DNA of 64,000 nucleotides from an uncultured Parolsenella sp. (GCF_934660935.1 NZ_CAKUIH010000007.1:37774-101773); one strand, 5' to 3'; counted from the first letter of the stretch, positions 47,696 to 56,314 are shown. Notes: generated from the sequence alone by a model not told the origin. Translations and numbers: made by a program.

Positions 47696-48333
47696 TCGTC
47701 CAGCTAACCGGTACCTTGGTTGAGTTTACGGCGAGCTCCGTCGTGCTCGATGTCCACGGCGTGGGCTATGAGCTCGGCGTCTCGGCCGTCACCGCGTCGA
47801 GCCTGCCCGAGACCGGCACGCCCGGCGTGACCTTGCTCACGCGTATGCTCGTGCGCGAGGATTCGATGACGCTCTTCGGCTTCTCCTCCCGCGAGGAGCG
47901 CTCGCTGTTCGATCGCCTCTGCGCCATCTCCGGCGTGGGTCCCAAGCTTGCGCTCTCGGTCCTCTCCACGTTCACGCCCTCGCAGCTCGCGGGCGTCGTC
48001 GTGGCGGAGGACGCGGGCATGATGGCGACGGTCCCGGGCGTGGGCAAGAAACTCGCGAGCCGTCTTCTGCTCGAGCTCGAGAGCGTCTTCTCCAAGGATC
48101 CCACGCTCGTCTCGCTGGCGAGTGCGGCATCGCTCCCTGCTCGTGGTGGCGTCGTCGCGGCGGCTCCTGCCGCGGGCTCCGGCGTTGACGCGGACGTCAC
48201 GGCGGCGCTGCTCGCCATGGGCTTCACTGGCGAGGAGGCGACGCTTGCCCTCGAGGGTCATGAGGAGGCCGGCGCCACGTCCACCAAGGCCGCGATTCAG
48301 TACGCGCTCAAGCGTCTGGGGAGGAGGGCCTAA
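47692..48333 (+). CDS. ruvA: Holliday junction branch migration protein RuvA
   Basis: A 213-residue DNA-binding component. Domain I (OB fold) opens MIVQLTGTLVEF; the helix-hairpin-helix pair reads ISGVGPKLALSVLS and VPGVGKKLASRLLLEL; the C-terminal domain III (GFTGEEATLAL) contacts RuvB. The stop and the ruvB start share one base (TAATG). Confidence 0.95.
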   Translation: MIVQLTGTLVEFTASSVVLDVHGVGYELGVSAVTASSLPETGTPGVTLLTRMLVREDSMTLFGFSSREERSLFDRLCAISGVGPKLALSVLSTFTPSQLAGVVVAEDAGMMATVPGVGKKLASRLLLELESVFSKDPTLVSLASAASLPARGGVVAAAPAAGSGVDADVTAALLAMGFTGEEATLALEGHEEAGATSTKAAIQYALKRLGRRA

Positions 48334-49391
48334 TGTGGGAGGCGGATACCTCGCGTGACCTGTTCGCGGAGTCCATGCCCGCGCCTGGTGCCCCCAGGCC
48401 CGTCACGTCATCCCTCACGGCGGATGACCTAGAGATTGATCGCACGCTCCGTCCGCAGACGCTCGACGAGTACTGCGGCCAGCAGCGCGTGCGCCAGAAT
48501 CTCCGCGTCCTCATCGAGGCGGCGAAGAGCCGTCATGAGCCGCTCGACCACGTGATCTTCTCCGGCCCTCCGGGTCTCGGCAAGACGACGCTCGCCTCGG
48601 TCGTCGCCAACGAGATGGGCTCTAAGATCCACACCACGAGCGGCCCTGCCATCGAGCGCACGGGTGACCTCGCGGCCATCCTCACCAACCTCGAGGCGGG
48701 CGACGTCCTGTTCATCGACGAGATTCACCGCCTCAACCACAACGTGGAGGAGGTCCTGTATCCCGCGATGGAGGACTTCTTCCTTGACATCGTGATCGGC
48801 AAGGGCCCGGCCGCGCGGTCGATCAGGCTCGACGTGCCGCGTTTCACCCTCGTGGGTGCCACTACGCGCACAGGGCTGCTCACGGGTCCTCTGCGCGACC
48901 GCTTCGGCATCTCCTTCAGGCTCGACTACTACTCGGTGGAGGAGCTCGCCCAGATCGTGGAGCGCTCTGCCGGCATCCTCGGCGTCAGTATCGACCACGA
49001 CTCCGCGCTCGAGGTCGCGAGCCGCAGTCGTGGCACGCCGCGCCTGGCGAACCGCCTGCTCAAGCGCGTGAGGGATTACGCCCAGGTGCGTGCCGCCGGT
49101 GCCATTACGGCAGAGGTCGCGGCGGAGGCCATGAGCTTCTTCGAGATTGACGAGCTTGGCCTCGACTGGATGGACACGAAGATCCTCCAGGCGCTCGCGG
49201 GCACCTTCCGCGGCAGGCCGGTGGGCCTTTCCACCATCGCGAGTTCCGTGGGCGAGGACCCCTCGACGATCGAGGACGTCTACGAGCCCTACCTGCTCCA
49301 ACGTGGTCTCATCGTGCGTACCCCGCAGGGCCGCCAGGCCACGCTCGCCGCGTTCGAGCATCTTGGCCTCACCCCGCCTCCCGGGGTGTAG
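48333..49391 (+). CDS. ruvB: Holliday junction branch migration ATPase RuvB
   Basis: A 352-residue AAA+ motor. It has LRPQTLDEYCGQ, Walker A GPPGLGKTTLA, Walker B FIDEIHRLN, the RuvB-specific RSIRLDVPRFTLVGATTRTG sequence and arginine finger region LRDRFGI, then the winged helix (DPSTIEDVYEPYLLQRGLI). It completes the ruvCAB operon, ending before the hairpin at 49428. Confidence 0.96.
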   Translation: MWEADTSRDLFAESMPAPGAPRPVTSSLTADDLEIDRTLRPQTLDEYCGQQRVRQNLRVLIEAAKSRHEPLDHVIFSGPPGLGKTTLASVVANEMGSKIHTTSGPAIERTGDLAAILTNLEAGDVLFIDEIHRLNHNVEEVLYPAMEDFFLDIVIGKGPAARSIRLDVPRFTLVGATTRTGLLTGPLRDRFGISFRLDYYSVEELAQIVERSAGILGVSIDHDSALEVASRSRGTPRLANRLLKRVRDYAQVRAAGAITAEVAAEAMSFFEIDELGLDWMDTKILQALAGTFRGRPVGLSTIASSVGEDPSTIEDVYEPYLLQRGLIVRTPQGRQATLAAFEHLGLTPPPGV

Positions 49392-49427
49392 GCGCTTCGT
49401 GCGGGCCATGCCATAGAACCGCTCTCT

Positions 49428-49468
49428 GCCGCGCGCTTGCCTTCGGGCCGGCGCGCGGCCGTTTATTT
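49428..49468 (+). terminator. terminator after ruvB
   Basis: GCCGCGCGC pairs with GCGCGCGGC across a 14-nt loop, followed by CGTTTATTT. The rest of the 49392-49739 gap is GC-rich with short direct repeats (CGTTCGACCGCCGG at 49592 and 49613) and shows no gene. Confidence 0.75.
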
Positions 49469-49739
49469 GCGGCGCGGGCGCTCGCGGCAGTGGCGCCGCA
49501 TCGGTCGGCCCCGCGCTCGCGGCGGTGTGCCCTCATCGCTCGCTCCCGCATTGGTGCCCTTGGGCGCCCTCGTGCGTCTGCCGGGCGTTCTCGTTCGACC
49601 GCCGGACACCCCCGTTCGACCGCCGGGCGCCTCGCGTCCTGCGCTTGCGTTGCCTAGGTGGTAGTTGCCCATCCGCGCATATTTTTGCCGCCCAAACGAA
49701 TAGAATCTGAAGAATGACTGTTCAGAGGAGGAAGCTCGT

Positions 49740-50150
49740 ATGCTGCAGCGCGACTACATTGTTGAGTTGACCAGGCGTTTTGGAGAGGTGCTCTCGAAGC
49801 GCCTGCGTGCCGCCATGCTCGATGCGGACCCTGATGCCATCCACGATCTCGAAGACGCCGTGGGCAACCTGCTCGACCTCGATGGCGCGACGGCGCTCTC
49901 GCTCGACCCGGACTCCCTCGTTACGATGATGGAACTCTCCGGTATCGCGGATTCCCTGGCGGAGTACGTCACCTACGCGCTCCTGCGCATTGCGGATGCC
50001 TACGAGGCCCGCGGCAGCATGGGCATCGTGATTGCCCGTCGCCAGCAGGCGGAGGCCATCTGCAAGTCCTTTATGGTCAAGTACGGCCATGTTCCCGAGG
50101 AGTATCGCGAGCTAGACGCCGAGATTGCCGCTGAGAAGGAGAGGGTCTAG
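49740..50150 (+). CDS. DUF6483-like protein of unknown function
   Basis: A 136-residue cytosolic, mostly helical protein beginning MLQRDYIVELTRRFGEVL, an opening I associate with the DUF6483 family; no signal peptide or membrane segment. CAGAGGAGGAAG is a strong RBS. It ends 1 bp before the arcA start codon context, so it is cotranscribed with arginine deiminase, which may point to a role in arginine metabolism or stress. Function is unknown. Confidence 0.75.
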   Translation: MLQRDYIVELTRRFGEVLSKRLRAAMLDADPDAIHDLEDAVGNLLDLDGATALSLDPDSLVTMMELSGIADSLAEYVTYALLRIADAYEARGSMGIVIARRQQAEAICKSFMVKYGHVPEEYRELDAEIAAEKERV

Positions 50151-50151
50151 C

Positions 50152-51588
50152 ATGGCCGCGGACAACGCTGTCATGACGGGTGCGGGTGCCGCGGCGGCGG
50201 GCACTCCCACGGCGGCGAGCGCTGTGGCGGGCGCGGCCGTCACGCTAGCGAGCACGGCTGCCGTTACGAGCCCTAACGTCAGCGCGTCCACCTCGCCGCT
50301 TTCCGTCCTGAGCGAGATCGGCCAGCTCCGTCGCGTGTGCCTCCACCGCCCTGGCGACGAGCTCCTGAACCTCATCCCGGTCGACCTCGACAGGCTGCTC
50401 TTCGACGACACGCCGTTCCTCGAGCTCGCCCAGGAGGAACACGACAACTTCGCCAACCTCCTCCGTAACGAGGGCGTCGAGGTCGTCTACCTCGAGCGCC
50501 TCGTCGCGGAGGCCATCGCCGCCGTGCCGGGGGCGCGTCAGGAGTTCACCAACCAGTTCCTGGCGGAGTGCGGCGTGCATGACAACGTCGCCCTCGCCGC
50601 CATCCGTGGCCTGCTCGACTCGATCGCGGATCCGTACGAGCTCGTCCTCAAGACGATGGCGGGCATTACGAAGCGCGAGCTCTGCCTTCCGCTCGACGTC
50701 CGCTATGTCCCGGGTACGGGCCTCGTTCCCGGCTCCTCCTCGCGTGGCGGCACCGGCTCCACGCTCGCAGGCATCCTCGGCGACGCGGCGGAGGCGGAGA
50801 CGGAGCTCATCGTCGACCCGATGCCCAACCTCTACTTCACGAGGGACCCGTTCAGCGTGGTGGGCCCCGGTGTGTGCCTCAATCGCATGTACAAGGTGAC
50901 GCGTCGTCGCGAGACCATCTACGGGCGCTTCCTGTTCGCCTGTCACCCCGCGTACCGCGACGTGCCACTGTGGTATGACCGCGACCTCGCCTACCACGTC
51001 GAGGGCGGCGACATCCTCGTCCTGGGCGAGCACACGGTCTGCGTGGGTATCTCCCAGCGCACGGAGGCGGCGGCGATCGATACGCTCGCATGCCGCATGA
51101 TCTGGGACGAGGCCTGCCCCGTCGAGGAGGTCTACGCCCTGCGCATCCCGGAGAACCGCGCGTTCATGCACCTCGACACGGTTCTCACGCAGGTGGACTA
51201 TGACCGCTTTACGGTCTATCCCGGCATCCTCGGCACGATGCAGGTCTTCCGCATCACGCGCGGCGCCCACGAGGGGGAGCTTGCCGTCGAGGAGGTCTCG
51301 GACTCGCTCGATCGCGTGCTCGCGCGCATCCTGCACGTGCCCGCCGTCCAGCTCATCCGCTGTGGTGGGGGAGACTCTGTCGCTGCCGCGCGCGAGCAGT
51401 GGAACGACGGGTCGAATACCCTCGCCATCGCGCCGGGCCGCGTCTGCGTCTACCAGCGCAACACCGCCACGAACGAGGCGCTCGCCAAGGCGGGTCTGGA
51501 GCTCGTGGTCCTGCCGTCGAGCGAGCTCTCCCGCGGCCGCGGCGGCCCCCGCTGCATGAGCATGCCCTTCGTCCGCGACGCCCTCTAA
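50152..51588 (+). CDS. arcA: arginine deiminase
   Basis: A 478-residue enzyme that converts arginine to citrulline and ammonia, first step of the ADI pathway. Guanidino-group modifying motifs are present: DPMPNLYFTRDPFSVV, HVEGGDILVLG, FMHLDTVLTQVD (catalytic His) and GPRCMSMP with nucleophile Cys468. Residues 1-45 are an unusual Ala/Thr-rich extension before the conserved SEIGQLRRVCLHRPG; a start near residue 40 is not excluded, but no RBS supports it. arcB lies 250 bp downstream with its own promoter. Confidence 0.94.
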   Translation: MAADNAVMTGAGAAAAGTPTAASAVAGAAVTLASTAAVTSPNVSASTSPLSVLSEIGQLRRVCLHRPGDELLNLIPVDLDRLLFDDTPFLELAQEEHDNFANLLRNEGVEVVYLERLVAEAIAAVPGARQEFTNQFLAECGVHDNVALAAIRGLLDSIADPYELVLKTMAGITKRELCLPLDVRYVPGTGLVPGSSSRGGTGSTLAGILGDAAEAETELIVDPMPNLYFTRDPFSVVGPGVCLNRMYKVTRRRETIYGRFLFACHPAYRDVPLWYDRDLAYHVEGGDILVLGEHTVCVGISQRTEAAAIDTLACRMIWDEACPVEEVYALRIPENRAFMHLDTVLTQVDYDRFTVYPGILGTMQVFRITRGAHEGELAVEEVSDSLDRVLARILHVPAVQLIRCGGGDSVAAAREQWNDGSNTLAIAPGRVCVYQRNTATNEALAKAGLELVVLPSSELSRGRGGPRCMSMPFVRDAL

Positions 51589-51658
51589 ACCTGAAAAAGG
51601 GACAGTCCCTTTTTCAGGTTTTCGCGGGGTTGACAAGGGGACTGTCCCTTTGTCAACC
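51587..51658. repeat. two adjacent dispersed palindromes between arcA and arcB
   Basis: The first (51587-51621) has perfect 17-bp arms around a central A, inner sequence GAAAAAGGGAC; it includes the arcA stop codon and is followed by TTTTCG-like sequence, so it can act as a terminator. The second (51628-51658) has 15-bp arms with one mismatch around a T, inner sequence GGTTGACAAGGGGAC. Both share the GGGAC-N-GTCCC core. Confidence 0.88.
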
Positions 51659-51713
51659 AGCGCGCTTGCACGGGTTGCTTTGTCAACTTTCGGTATCGTG
51701 GCCAGGACGACGC

Positions 51714-51742
51714 TTGAAGGCACCTGACTAGCTCGTTATAAT
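51714..51742 (+). promoter_or_regulatory. promoter of the ornithine carbamoyltransferase gene
   Basis: TTGAAG (51714-51719), a 17-bp spacer and a consensus TATAAT (51737-51742) lie 95 bp before arcB. The following AT-rich stretch with TATGCA and TGAATA half-sites (51770-51790) is a possible ArgR site, not confirmed. Confidence 0.75.
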
Positions 51743-51836
51743 CACGAAATGTTCTAAATGGCACTATTTATGCAAGATAATGAATATAACAGCCGCATTT
51801 ACGCATAACATACCGCGGCCAGACGAGAGGATCATC

Positions 51837-52865
51837 ATGAACCACACCAAGGCGGACGAGACCTACGCGGCGAAGGGCGTCGACCTTTCTGGTCGCAATT
51901 TCCTCAAGCTCCTCGACTACACCCCGGACGAGATCCTCTACCTCATCGACCTCGCGGCCGAGCTCAAGGCCATGAAGAAGGCCGGCGAGGCCCATGACTG
52001 GCTCCACGGCAAGAACGTCGTGCTGCTGTTCGAGAAGACCTCCACGCGCACGCGCTGCAGCTTCGAGGTCGGCGCGATGGACCTCGGCATGGGCGTCACC
52101 TACCTCGATCCCAAGAGTTCGCAGATGGGCAAGAAGGAGTCCATCGAGGACACCGCCCGCGTGCTCGGCCGCATGTATGACGGCATCGAGTACCGCGGCT
52201 TCGCCCAGAGCATCGTCGAGGACCTCGCCAACAACGCCGGTGTCCCCGTCTGGAACGGCCTCACCACGGAGTTCCACCCCACGCAGATGATTGCCGACAT
52301 GCTCACCGTCCGCGAGCACACCGGCAAGCTCGCCGGCAACAAGCTCACCTTCATGGGCGACGCTGGCAACAACGTGGGCAACTCTCTGATGGTCGTCTGC
52401 GCCAAGCTCGGCCTCGACTTCTGCGCCTGCGGCCCCACCGCCCAGATGCCGGACGCGGAGCTCGTGGAGGAGTGTCGCAAGATCGCTGCGGAGAACGGCT
52501 GCACCATCACCCTGACCGAGGACCTCGACGAGGGCCTCGCCGGCGCCACCGTCGTCTACACGGACATCTGGGTTTCCATGGGCGAGCCGGCGGACATCTG
52601 GGGCGAGCGCATCAAGCTTCTCTCGCCCTACCAGGTCAACGCCGAGGCCATGGCCAAGGCCGCGCCGAACGCCATCTTCATGCACTGCCTGCCCAGCTTT
52701 CACGACCTCAACACCACCACGGCCGTCGAGGTCAACGAGCAGTTTGGCATCGCCGAGATGGAGGTCACGGACGAGGTCTTCGAGTCCGAGAAGTCCGTGG
52801 TCTTCGACGAGGCCGAGAACCGCATGCACTCCATCAAGGCCGTGATGTACGCCACGCTGAAGTAG
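51837..52865 (+). CDS. arcB: ornithine carbamoyltransferase
   Basis: A 342-residue transcarbamoylase. In the ADI pathway it phosphorolyses citrulline to ornithine and carbamoyl phosphate; the same fold also serves biosynthesis (ArgF). Carbamoyl-phosphate loop EKTSTRTRCSFE, ornithine-binding FHPTQMIADM and MHCLPSFHD with the catalytic Cys are intact. Proximity to arcA favours a catabolic role. The ATG at 51837 has GACGAGAGG at the right spacing. No carbamate kinase or arginine-ornithine antiporter lies in the window. Confidence 0.93.
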   Translation: MNHTKADETYAAKGVDLSGRNFLKLLDYTPDEILYLIDLAAELKAMKKAGEAHDWLHGKNVVLLFEKTSTRTRCSFEVGAMDLGMGVTYLDPKSSQMGKKESIEDTARVLGRMYDGIEYRGFAQSIVEDLANNAGVPVWNGLTTEFHPTQMIADMLTVREHTGKLAGNKLTFMGDAGNNVGNSLMVVCAKLGLDFCACGPTAQMPDAELVEECRKIAAENGCTITLTEDLDEGLAGATVVYTDIWVSMGEPADIWGERIKLLSPYQVNAEAMAKAAPNAIFMHCLPSFHDLNTTTAVEVNEQFGIAEMEVTDEVFESEKSVVFDEAENRMHSIKAVMYATLK

Positions 52866-52949
52866 CGGCGGGGGAACGGCGAGCGTGAGGTGAGCGGGCG
52901 AGCGAGTCTGGCCCGTGGCTCACGCGAGTTGCGTGATAACCAGCGAGAT

Positions 52950-52984
52950 CGAGGCCCGGCAGGCGACGCGCTTGCCGGGCCTCG
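52950..52984 (+). terminator. terminator after arcB, copy 1 of a duplicated hairpin
   Basis: CGAGGCCCGGCA pairs with TGCCGGGCCTCG, followed by TTTGG. The left half (from 52948) is part of a 20-bp sequence repeated exactly at 54151. Confidence 0.8.
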
Positions 52985-53121
52985 TTTGGCAAGAGGTGGT
53001 GAATGCCGGCCGGTCGCGCTGCCCATTTCAGCTGACAAGCTGGGCTCTTGTTCGCCTTGGCCACCCTAGAATGATGCAAACACGTAAGCCGGCACGTTTC
53101 GATTGAGAGCGAGGAGGCAGG

Positions 53122-53634
53122 ATGAGGGGCGTCGAAGTCGCGAACTACCTGATCGAGAGATGGGGGAGGTGCTATCCCGCCACCATCCACAAGCTCAACA
53201 GGCTGGTCTACCTCGTGCAAGCCGAGGCCGTCGCCATGACGGGTGAGCCACTTTTCGAGGACCGCATCGAGGCCTGGCAGTGCGGCCCGGTGGTGCCCGC
53301 CGTCATCCATGCGTTTGGCGAGTGGGGCAACGCGGCGATTACCGAGCCGATCAAGCATGTGGAGGTCAAGTCGGACGCTGCCCGCCTGATTGACTCCGTC
53401 GCGGAGAAGTATGGCCCGCTGTCCGCGTTCGATCTCGTCAGCCTCGTGCGCCGCCCGGGTGGCGCGTGGGCCAGGGTCTATGCGCCAGGCCGTGAAGCCG
53501 AGATCGCATCTGACGCGATCGAGGCCTCGGCGGACGCGAGCGCGGATGCGAGCAGGCCCGAGCCCTTCTCCGCGACGCTCGATGCCGTTGCCCGGAACAT
53601 GCCCCGTGCCCTCAAGATGCTGGAGACCTCCTGA
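53122..53634 (+). CDS. Panacea-domain (DUF4065) antitoxin-like protein
   Basis: A 170-residue protein of the SocA/GepA-like Panacea family: VANYLIERWGRCYPATIHKLNRLVYLVQAEA, EAWQCGPVVPAVIHAFG and YGPLSAFDLVSLVRRPGGAW are its typical blocks. Panacea proteins neutralise many unrelated toxins and pair with them in two-gene operons. GAGGAGG precedes the ATG. The last base overlaps the Fic/Doc gene start (TGATG), supporting a toxin-antitoxin pair. The 20 residues around 135-155 are Ala/Asp-rich. Confidence 0.82.
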   Translation: MRGVEVANYLIERWGRCYPATIHKLNRLVYLVQAEAVAMTGEPLFEDRIEAWQCGPVVPAVIHAFGEWGNAAITEPIKHVEVKSDAARLIDSVAEKYGPLSAFDLVSLVRRPGGAWARVYAPGREAEIASDAIEASADASADASRPEPFSATLDAVARNMPRALKMLETS

Positions 53635-54125
53635 TGAAGACCATGGACGAGATGTACCCGGCTGTGCCTGCCCTCGTGCTTGACGAGGAGGAGGCCATCG
53701 AGGATCTGTCCGCGACGATCTGCGCCTTTCAGCAGGGGCTGGGGGAGGAGTTCGCGCTCTATTCGCCAAGCCCGACAGACGGGGGTGTGCCGGCGGCGCG
53801 CGAGAAGCTGCAATCTGTGCTCGCGGCGACGTTCTGCACGTATTTTGGCCAGTCTCCGGCGGGGAGGTTCGCAGACCTCTTCGACCAGGCGACCTACCTC
53901 GCGCAGCACTTGGCCAAAGACCACCTGTTCCAGGACGGCAACAAGAGGACGGCCCTGACTGCCGCGCTCGCCATCCTGCGAAGCGCCGGCGCCTGCGTGG
54001 CGTTCGACGATACGGACGACCCCGCGACGAACCGCTACTACGCCTGGATCCAGGACATCGTCTCCGGCGCGCGCTCGAGCGAGGCACTCTCCGAGGAGCT
54101 CAAACAAAGCGCGGCCATCGGATAG
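53634..54125 (+). CDS. Fic/Doc family toxin-like protein
   Basis: A 163-residue protein with the Doc-type active loop His97-Leu-Phe-Gln-Asp101-Gly-Asn103-Lys-Arg105, followed by TALTAAL. This HxFx(D/E)xNKR form is shared with Doc of phage P1, which inactivates EF-Tu by phosphorylation, rather than the HPFxxGNGR of AMPylating Fic enzymes. The N-terminal 85 residues are less conserved. Coupled one-base overlap with the Panacea gene makes it the likely toxin; target not known. Confidence 0.8.
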   Translation: MKTMDEMYPAVPALVLDEEEAIEDLSATICAFQQGLGEEFALYSPSPTDGGVPAAREKLQSVLAATFCTYFGQSPAGRFADLFDQATYLAQHLAKDHLFQDGNKRTALTAALAILRSAGACVAFDDTDDPATNRYYAWIQDIVSGARSSEALSEELKQSAAIG

Positions 54126-54150
54126 CTGCTGTTGGCAGCGCGCCGACAAT

Positions 54151-54195
54151 ATCGAGGCCCGGCAGGCGACCGCGTCTGTTGGGCCTCGCGGTTTT
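54151..54195 (+). terminator. terminator-like hairpin after the toxin gene, copy 2
   Basis: ATCGAGGCCCGGCAGGCGAC repeats exactly the sequence at 52948. CGAGGCCC pairs with GGGCCTCG over 20 nt, followed by CGGTTTTGG, giving a weaker but plausible terminator. The region 54126-54705 contains this, a small open frame and the palindromes at 54638; base composition becomes more AT-rich from about 54230. Confidence 0.65.
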
Positions 54196-54362
54196 GGGAG
54201 ACCATTCGCGAGCCCGCTCGACGGCGTCGACATCTGAAAACCCGACTTCAAATACCTAATGCCCAAGAAATCCGAGCGTAACACCACTATTTTGTTGCGC
54301 ATTAAAATAGGGTACATCCGGCATTAACCTAATTCCATAGGCTTCCGTTAAGGACCGTGGGA

Positions 54363-54515
54363 ATGACGCTGCAATTCGTCGCGAGGGAGGCTCTCGCTCG
54401 CTGCTCCTGTGCGAGGATTTCTGGTGCGATGACTCAGTTTGGCTTGGACGTCTATTATGCGGTGATGTTTGCCGTCGGGAATCTGAACCGCAACCTGTTC
54501 AAGAACCAGGGGTAG
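54363..54515 (+). CDS. possible 50-residue open frame or gene remnant
   Basis: ATG at 54363 opens a 50-residue frame ending FKNQG; its second half MTQFGLDVYYAVMFAVGNLN is hydrophobic. No convincing RBS is present and I recognise no family. It may be a decayed gene fragment rather than a functional gene. Confidence 0.2.
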   Translation: MTLQFVAREALARCSCARISGAMTQFGLDVYYAVMFAVGNLNRNLFKNQG

Positions 54516-54637
54516 GGGCGTCCCGCATACAATCGCCGTCTGGTCCTGACGCAGTTCTCGGCCCCAGGGGCGCGAGAATGCGCAGAAACCAGGCGGCGAT
54601 TCTTGGCTGGCATCACGTTCAAGCGCTTTCTTTACAC

Positions 54638-54681
54638 GTACTCTAGAGTACGGTACTGTTGAGTACGGTACTCTAGAGTAC
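54638..54681. promoter_or_regulatory. three tandem palindromic 15-bp units upstream of the DUF234 ATPase
   Basis: GTACTCTAGAGTAC (54638-54651), GTACTGTTGAGTAC (54653-54666) and GTACTCTAGAGTAC (54668-54681) stand in exact 15-bp steps. The outer two are perfect 14-bp palindromes. They end 25 bp before the ATPase start, where a regulator would control promoter or translation. Confidence 0.75.
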
Positions 54682-54705
54682 GTGTTTGAATGGACGGTGT
54701 CACTT

Positions 54706-56133
54706 ATGTTCGTCGGAAGAGAGAGCGAGCTCCACTCGCTTGAGCGTGCGTACGCCAAGGGCGGATTCCAGATGGCGGTTATCTACGGCCGGCGTCGAGT
54801 GGGCAAGACAACCCTCATCGACGAGTTCGTCAGAGACAAGCCGACGCTCTACTTCACTGCACAGCAAAAGACTACAAGGCAGAACCTTGAGCTGTTCAGC
54901 GCGGCCGCCTATGAGGCGTTCTCGTTGCCCGCATCACTGCCTGCCTTCGCCACATGGAACGATGCCCTGTCCTTCATCGTTGAGAAAGTGCGCTCTTGGG
55001 AAGGCCCGCGGCCTCTCGTGTTCGTGTTCGACGAGTTCCCCTATGCCGCGGAGTCTGACCCGTCGCTGCCCTCCGTCCTCCAGTCCGCGATTGACCATGG
55101 CTTTGCGCAGGCGAATGCCATGCTCATCCTGTGCGGGAGCAACGAGGGGTTCATGGAGGGCGAGGTCCTTGGGAGCAAGAGCCCACTCTATGGCCGCAGG
55201 ACCATGCAGCTGAGGCTTCTTCCCTTTGACTATCTCGATGCGGCCCGAATGCTCCCTGGGGTCTCTGACGAGGAGCTCGTCGCCTACTATGCGACGTTCG
55301 GCGGGACGCCGTATTATCTGTCACAGATAGATACGGGGCAGACATACGCCGAGAACGTCTCCGAACTATTCTTTGATCGGGCCGGCCTGCTCTACGAGGA
55401 GCCCCTCATGCTGCTACGGCAGGAGCTCCATGAGCCGGCGGGCTACAATTCCGTGCTGGATGCGATTGGCTCCGGGGCAACGTCGCCCTCGCGCATTGCC
55501 GACAAGGTGGGGATGAACCCCAACTCCGTGGGGAAGTATCTCAGGTCGCTGGCGAGCCTCGGCATCATCGAGAAGCTCGAACCGCTGGGAGGCGGAGCCG
55601 CGGCCAAGCGGGCGGTCTGGACGTTCGGGGACCCGTTCTTCTCCTACTGGTATCGCTTCGTGAGCAGGTACGTTGGCTCGATCGAGGAAGGCGCGGGCCG
55701 CGCTGTGGCGAGCTACGGTACGTCTGGCGAGGCGTTTCTCACGTATGTTGGCAAGCAGTTCGAGAACGTATGCCTGCAGTGGGTGCGCCGTGAGAGCATC
55801 GCTGGGCGGCTTCCCTTTGCCGCACTGGAGTTTGGTCGCTGGTGGGGGACCGATCCTCATGCGCGCGAGGAGGCTGACATTGACGTGGTCGCGGTCAATT
55901 CGATCGAGCGCGAGCTGCTCGTTGGGGAGTGCAAGTGGCGGAACTCGTTCGACGAGTCCGGGGCGCTTCGAACGCTCATGAGTCGTGCCGAGCTTCTTCG
56001 TGGCTACGACCGAAAGCACTACGTGCTCTTCTCAAAGAGAGAGTTCAGTGACGGGATGAGGAAGCGGGCGAGCGAGGGCAGCGGCTTGCGGCTTGTGACC
56101 CTTGGGGATTTATACGCTGAGTTGCGTGTGTGA
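54706..56133 (+). CDS. ATPase of the DUF234 (archaeal-type) family with nuclease-like tail
   Basis: A 475-residue P-loop protein. Residues 1-230 are the ATPase: MFVGRESELHSLERAYAKGG, Walker A GRRRVGKT (28-35), Walker B VFVFDEFPY (Asp109). Residues 250-320 contain a winged helix (PSRIADKVGMNPNSVGKYLRSLA). Residues 330-475 are DUF234-like with Asp391/Asp393 and Glu408-Cys-Lys410, a PD-(D/E)XK nuclease-like arrangement. Such proteins are spread in archaea and gut bacteria; function is unclear. Start at 54706 matches the family opening; a GTG 24 bp upstream is possible. It stands alone behind the tandem palindromes. Confidence 0.82.
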   Translation: MFVGRESELHSLERAYAKGGFQMAVIYGRRRVGKTTLIDEFVRDKPTLYFTAQQKTTRQNLELFSAAAYEAFSLPASLPAFATWNDALSFIVEKVRSWEGPRPLVFVFDEFPYAAESDPSLPSVLQSAIDHGFAQANAMLILCGSNEGFMEGEVLGSKSPLYGRRTMQLRLLPFDYLDAARMLPGVSDEELVAYYATFGGTPYYLSQIDTGQTYAENVSELFFDRAGLLYEEPLMLLRQELHEPAGYNSVLDAIGSGATSPSRIADKVGMNPNSVGKYLRSLASLGIIEKLEPLGGGAAAKRAVWTFGDPFFSYWYRFVSRYVGSIEEGAGRAVASYGTSGEAFLTYVGKQFENVCLQWVRRESIAGRLPFAALEFGRWWGTDPHAREEADIDVVAVNSIERELLVGECKWRNSFDESGALRTLMSRAELLRGYDRKHYVLFSKREFSDGMRKRASEGSGLRLVTLGDLYAELRV

Positions 56134-56314
56134 TTGAGACGGCAGCTGACCGACAGGCATACGAAGATGCCGTGGCGGTCAACGATGGGGGGTTCGTACG
56201 CGACCGATGAGGATTGCGTGCCGAATGTTGGTGTCAGGCTGCGCTTGTCATCCTCGATACCGTCGACGTGCTCAGTCTGCCGAGCTCGAGCTTGGCGGCT
56301 GCTGGCGACGAAAG

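Noticed and set aside
51770..51812. ArgR box before arcB
   Set aside because: Half-sites TATGCA and TGAATA are present but not in the inverted order of a proper ARG box.
54230..54640. A decayed mobile element between the toxin gene and the ATPase
   Set aside because: Composition changes and a 50-residue frame exists, but no transposase or integrase similarity or terminal repeats were seen.
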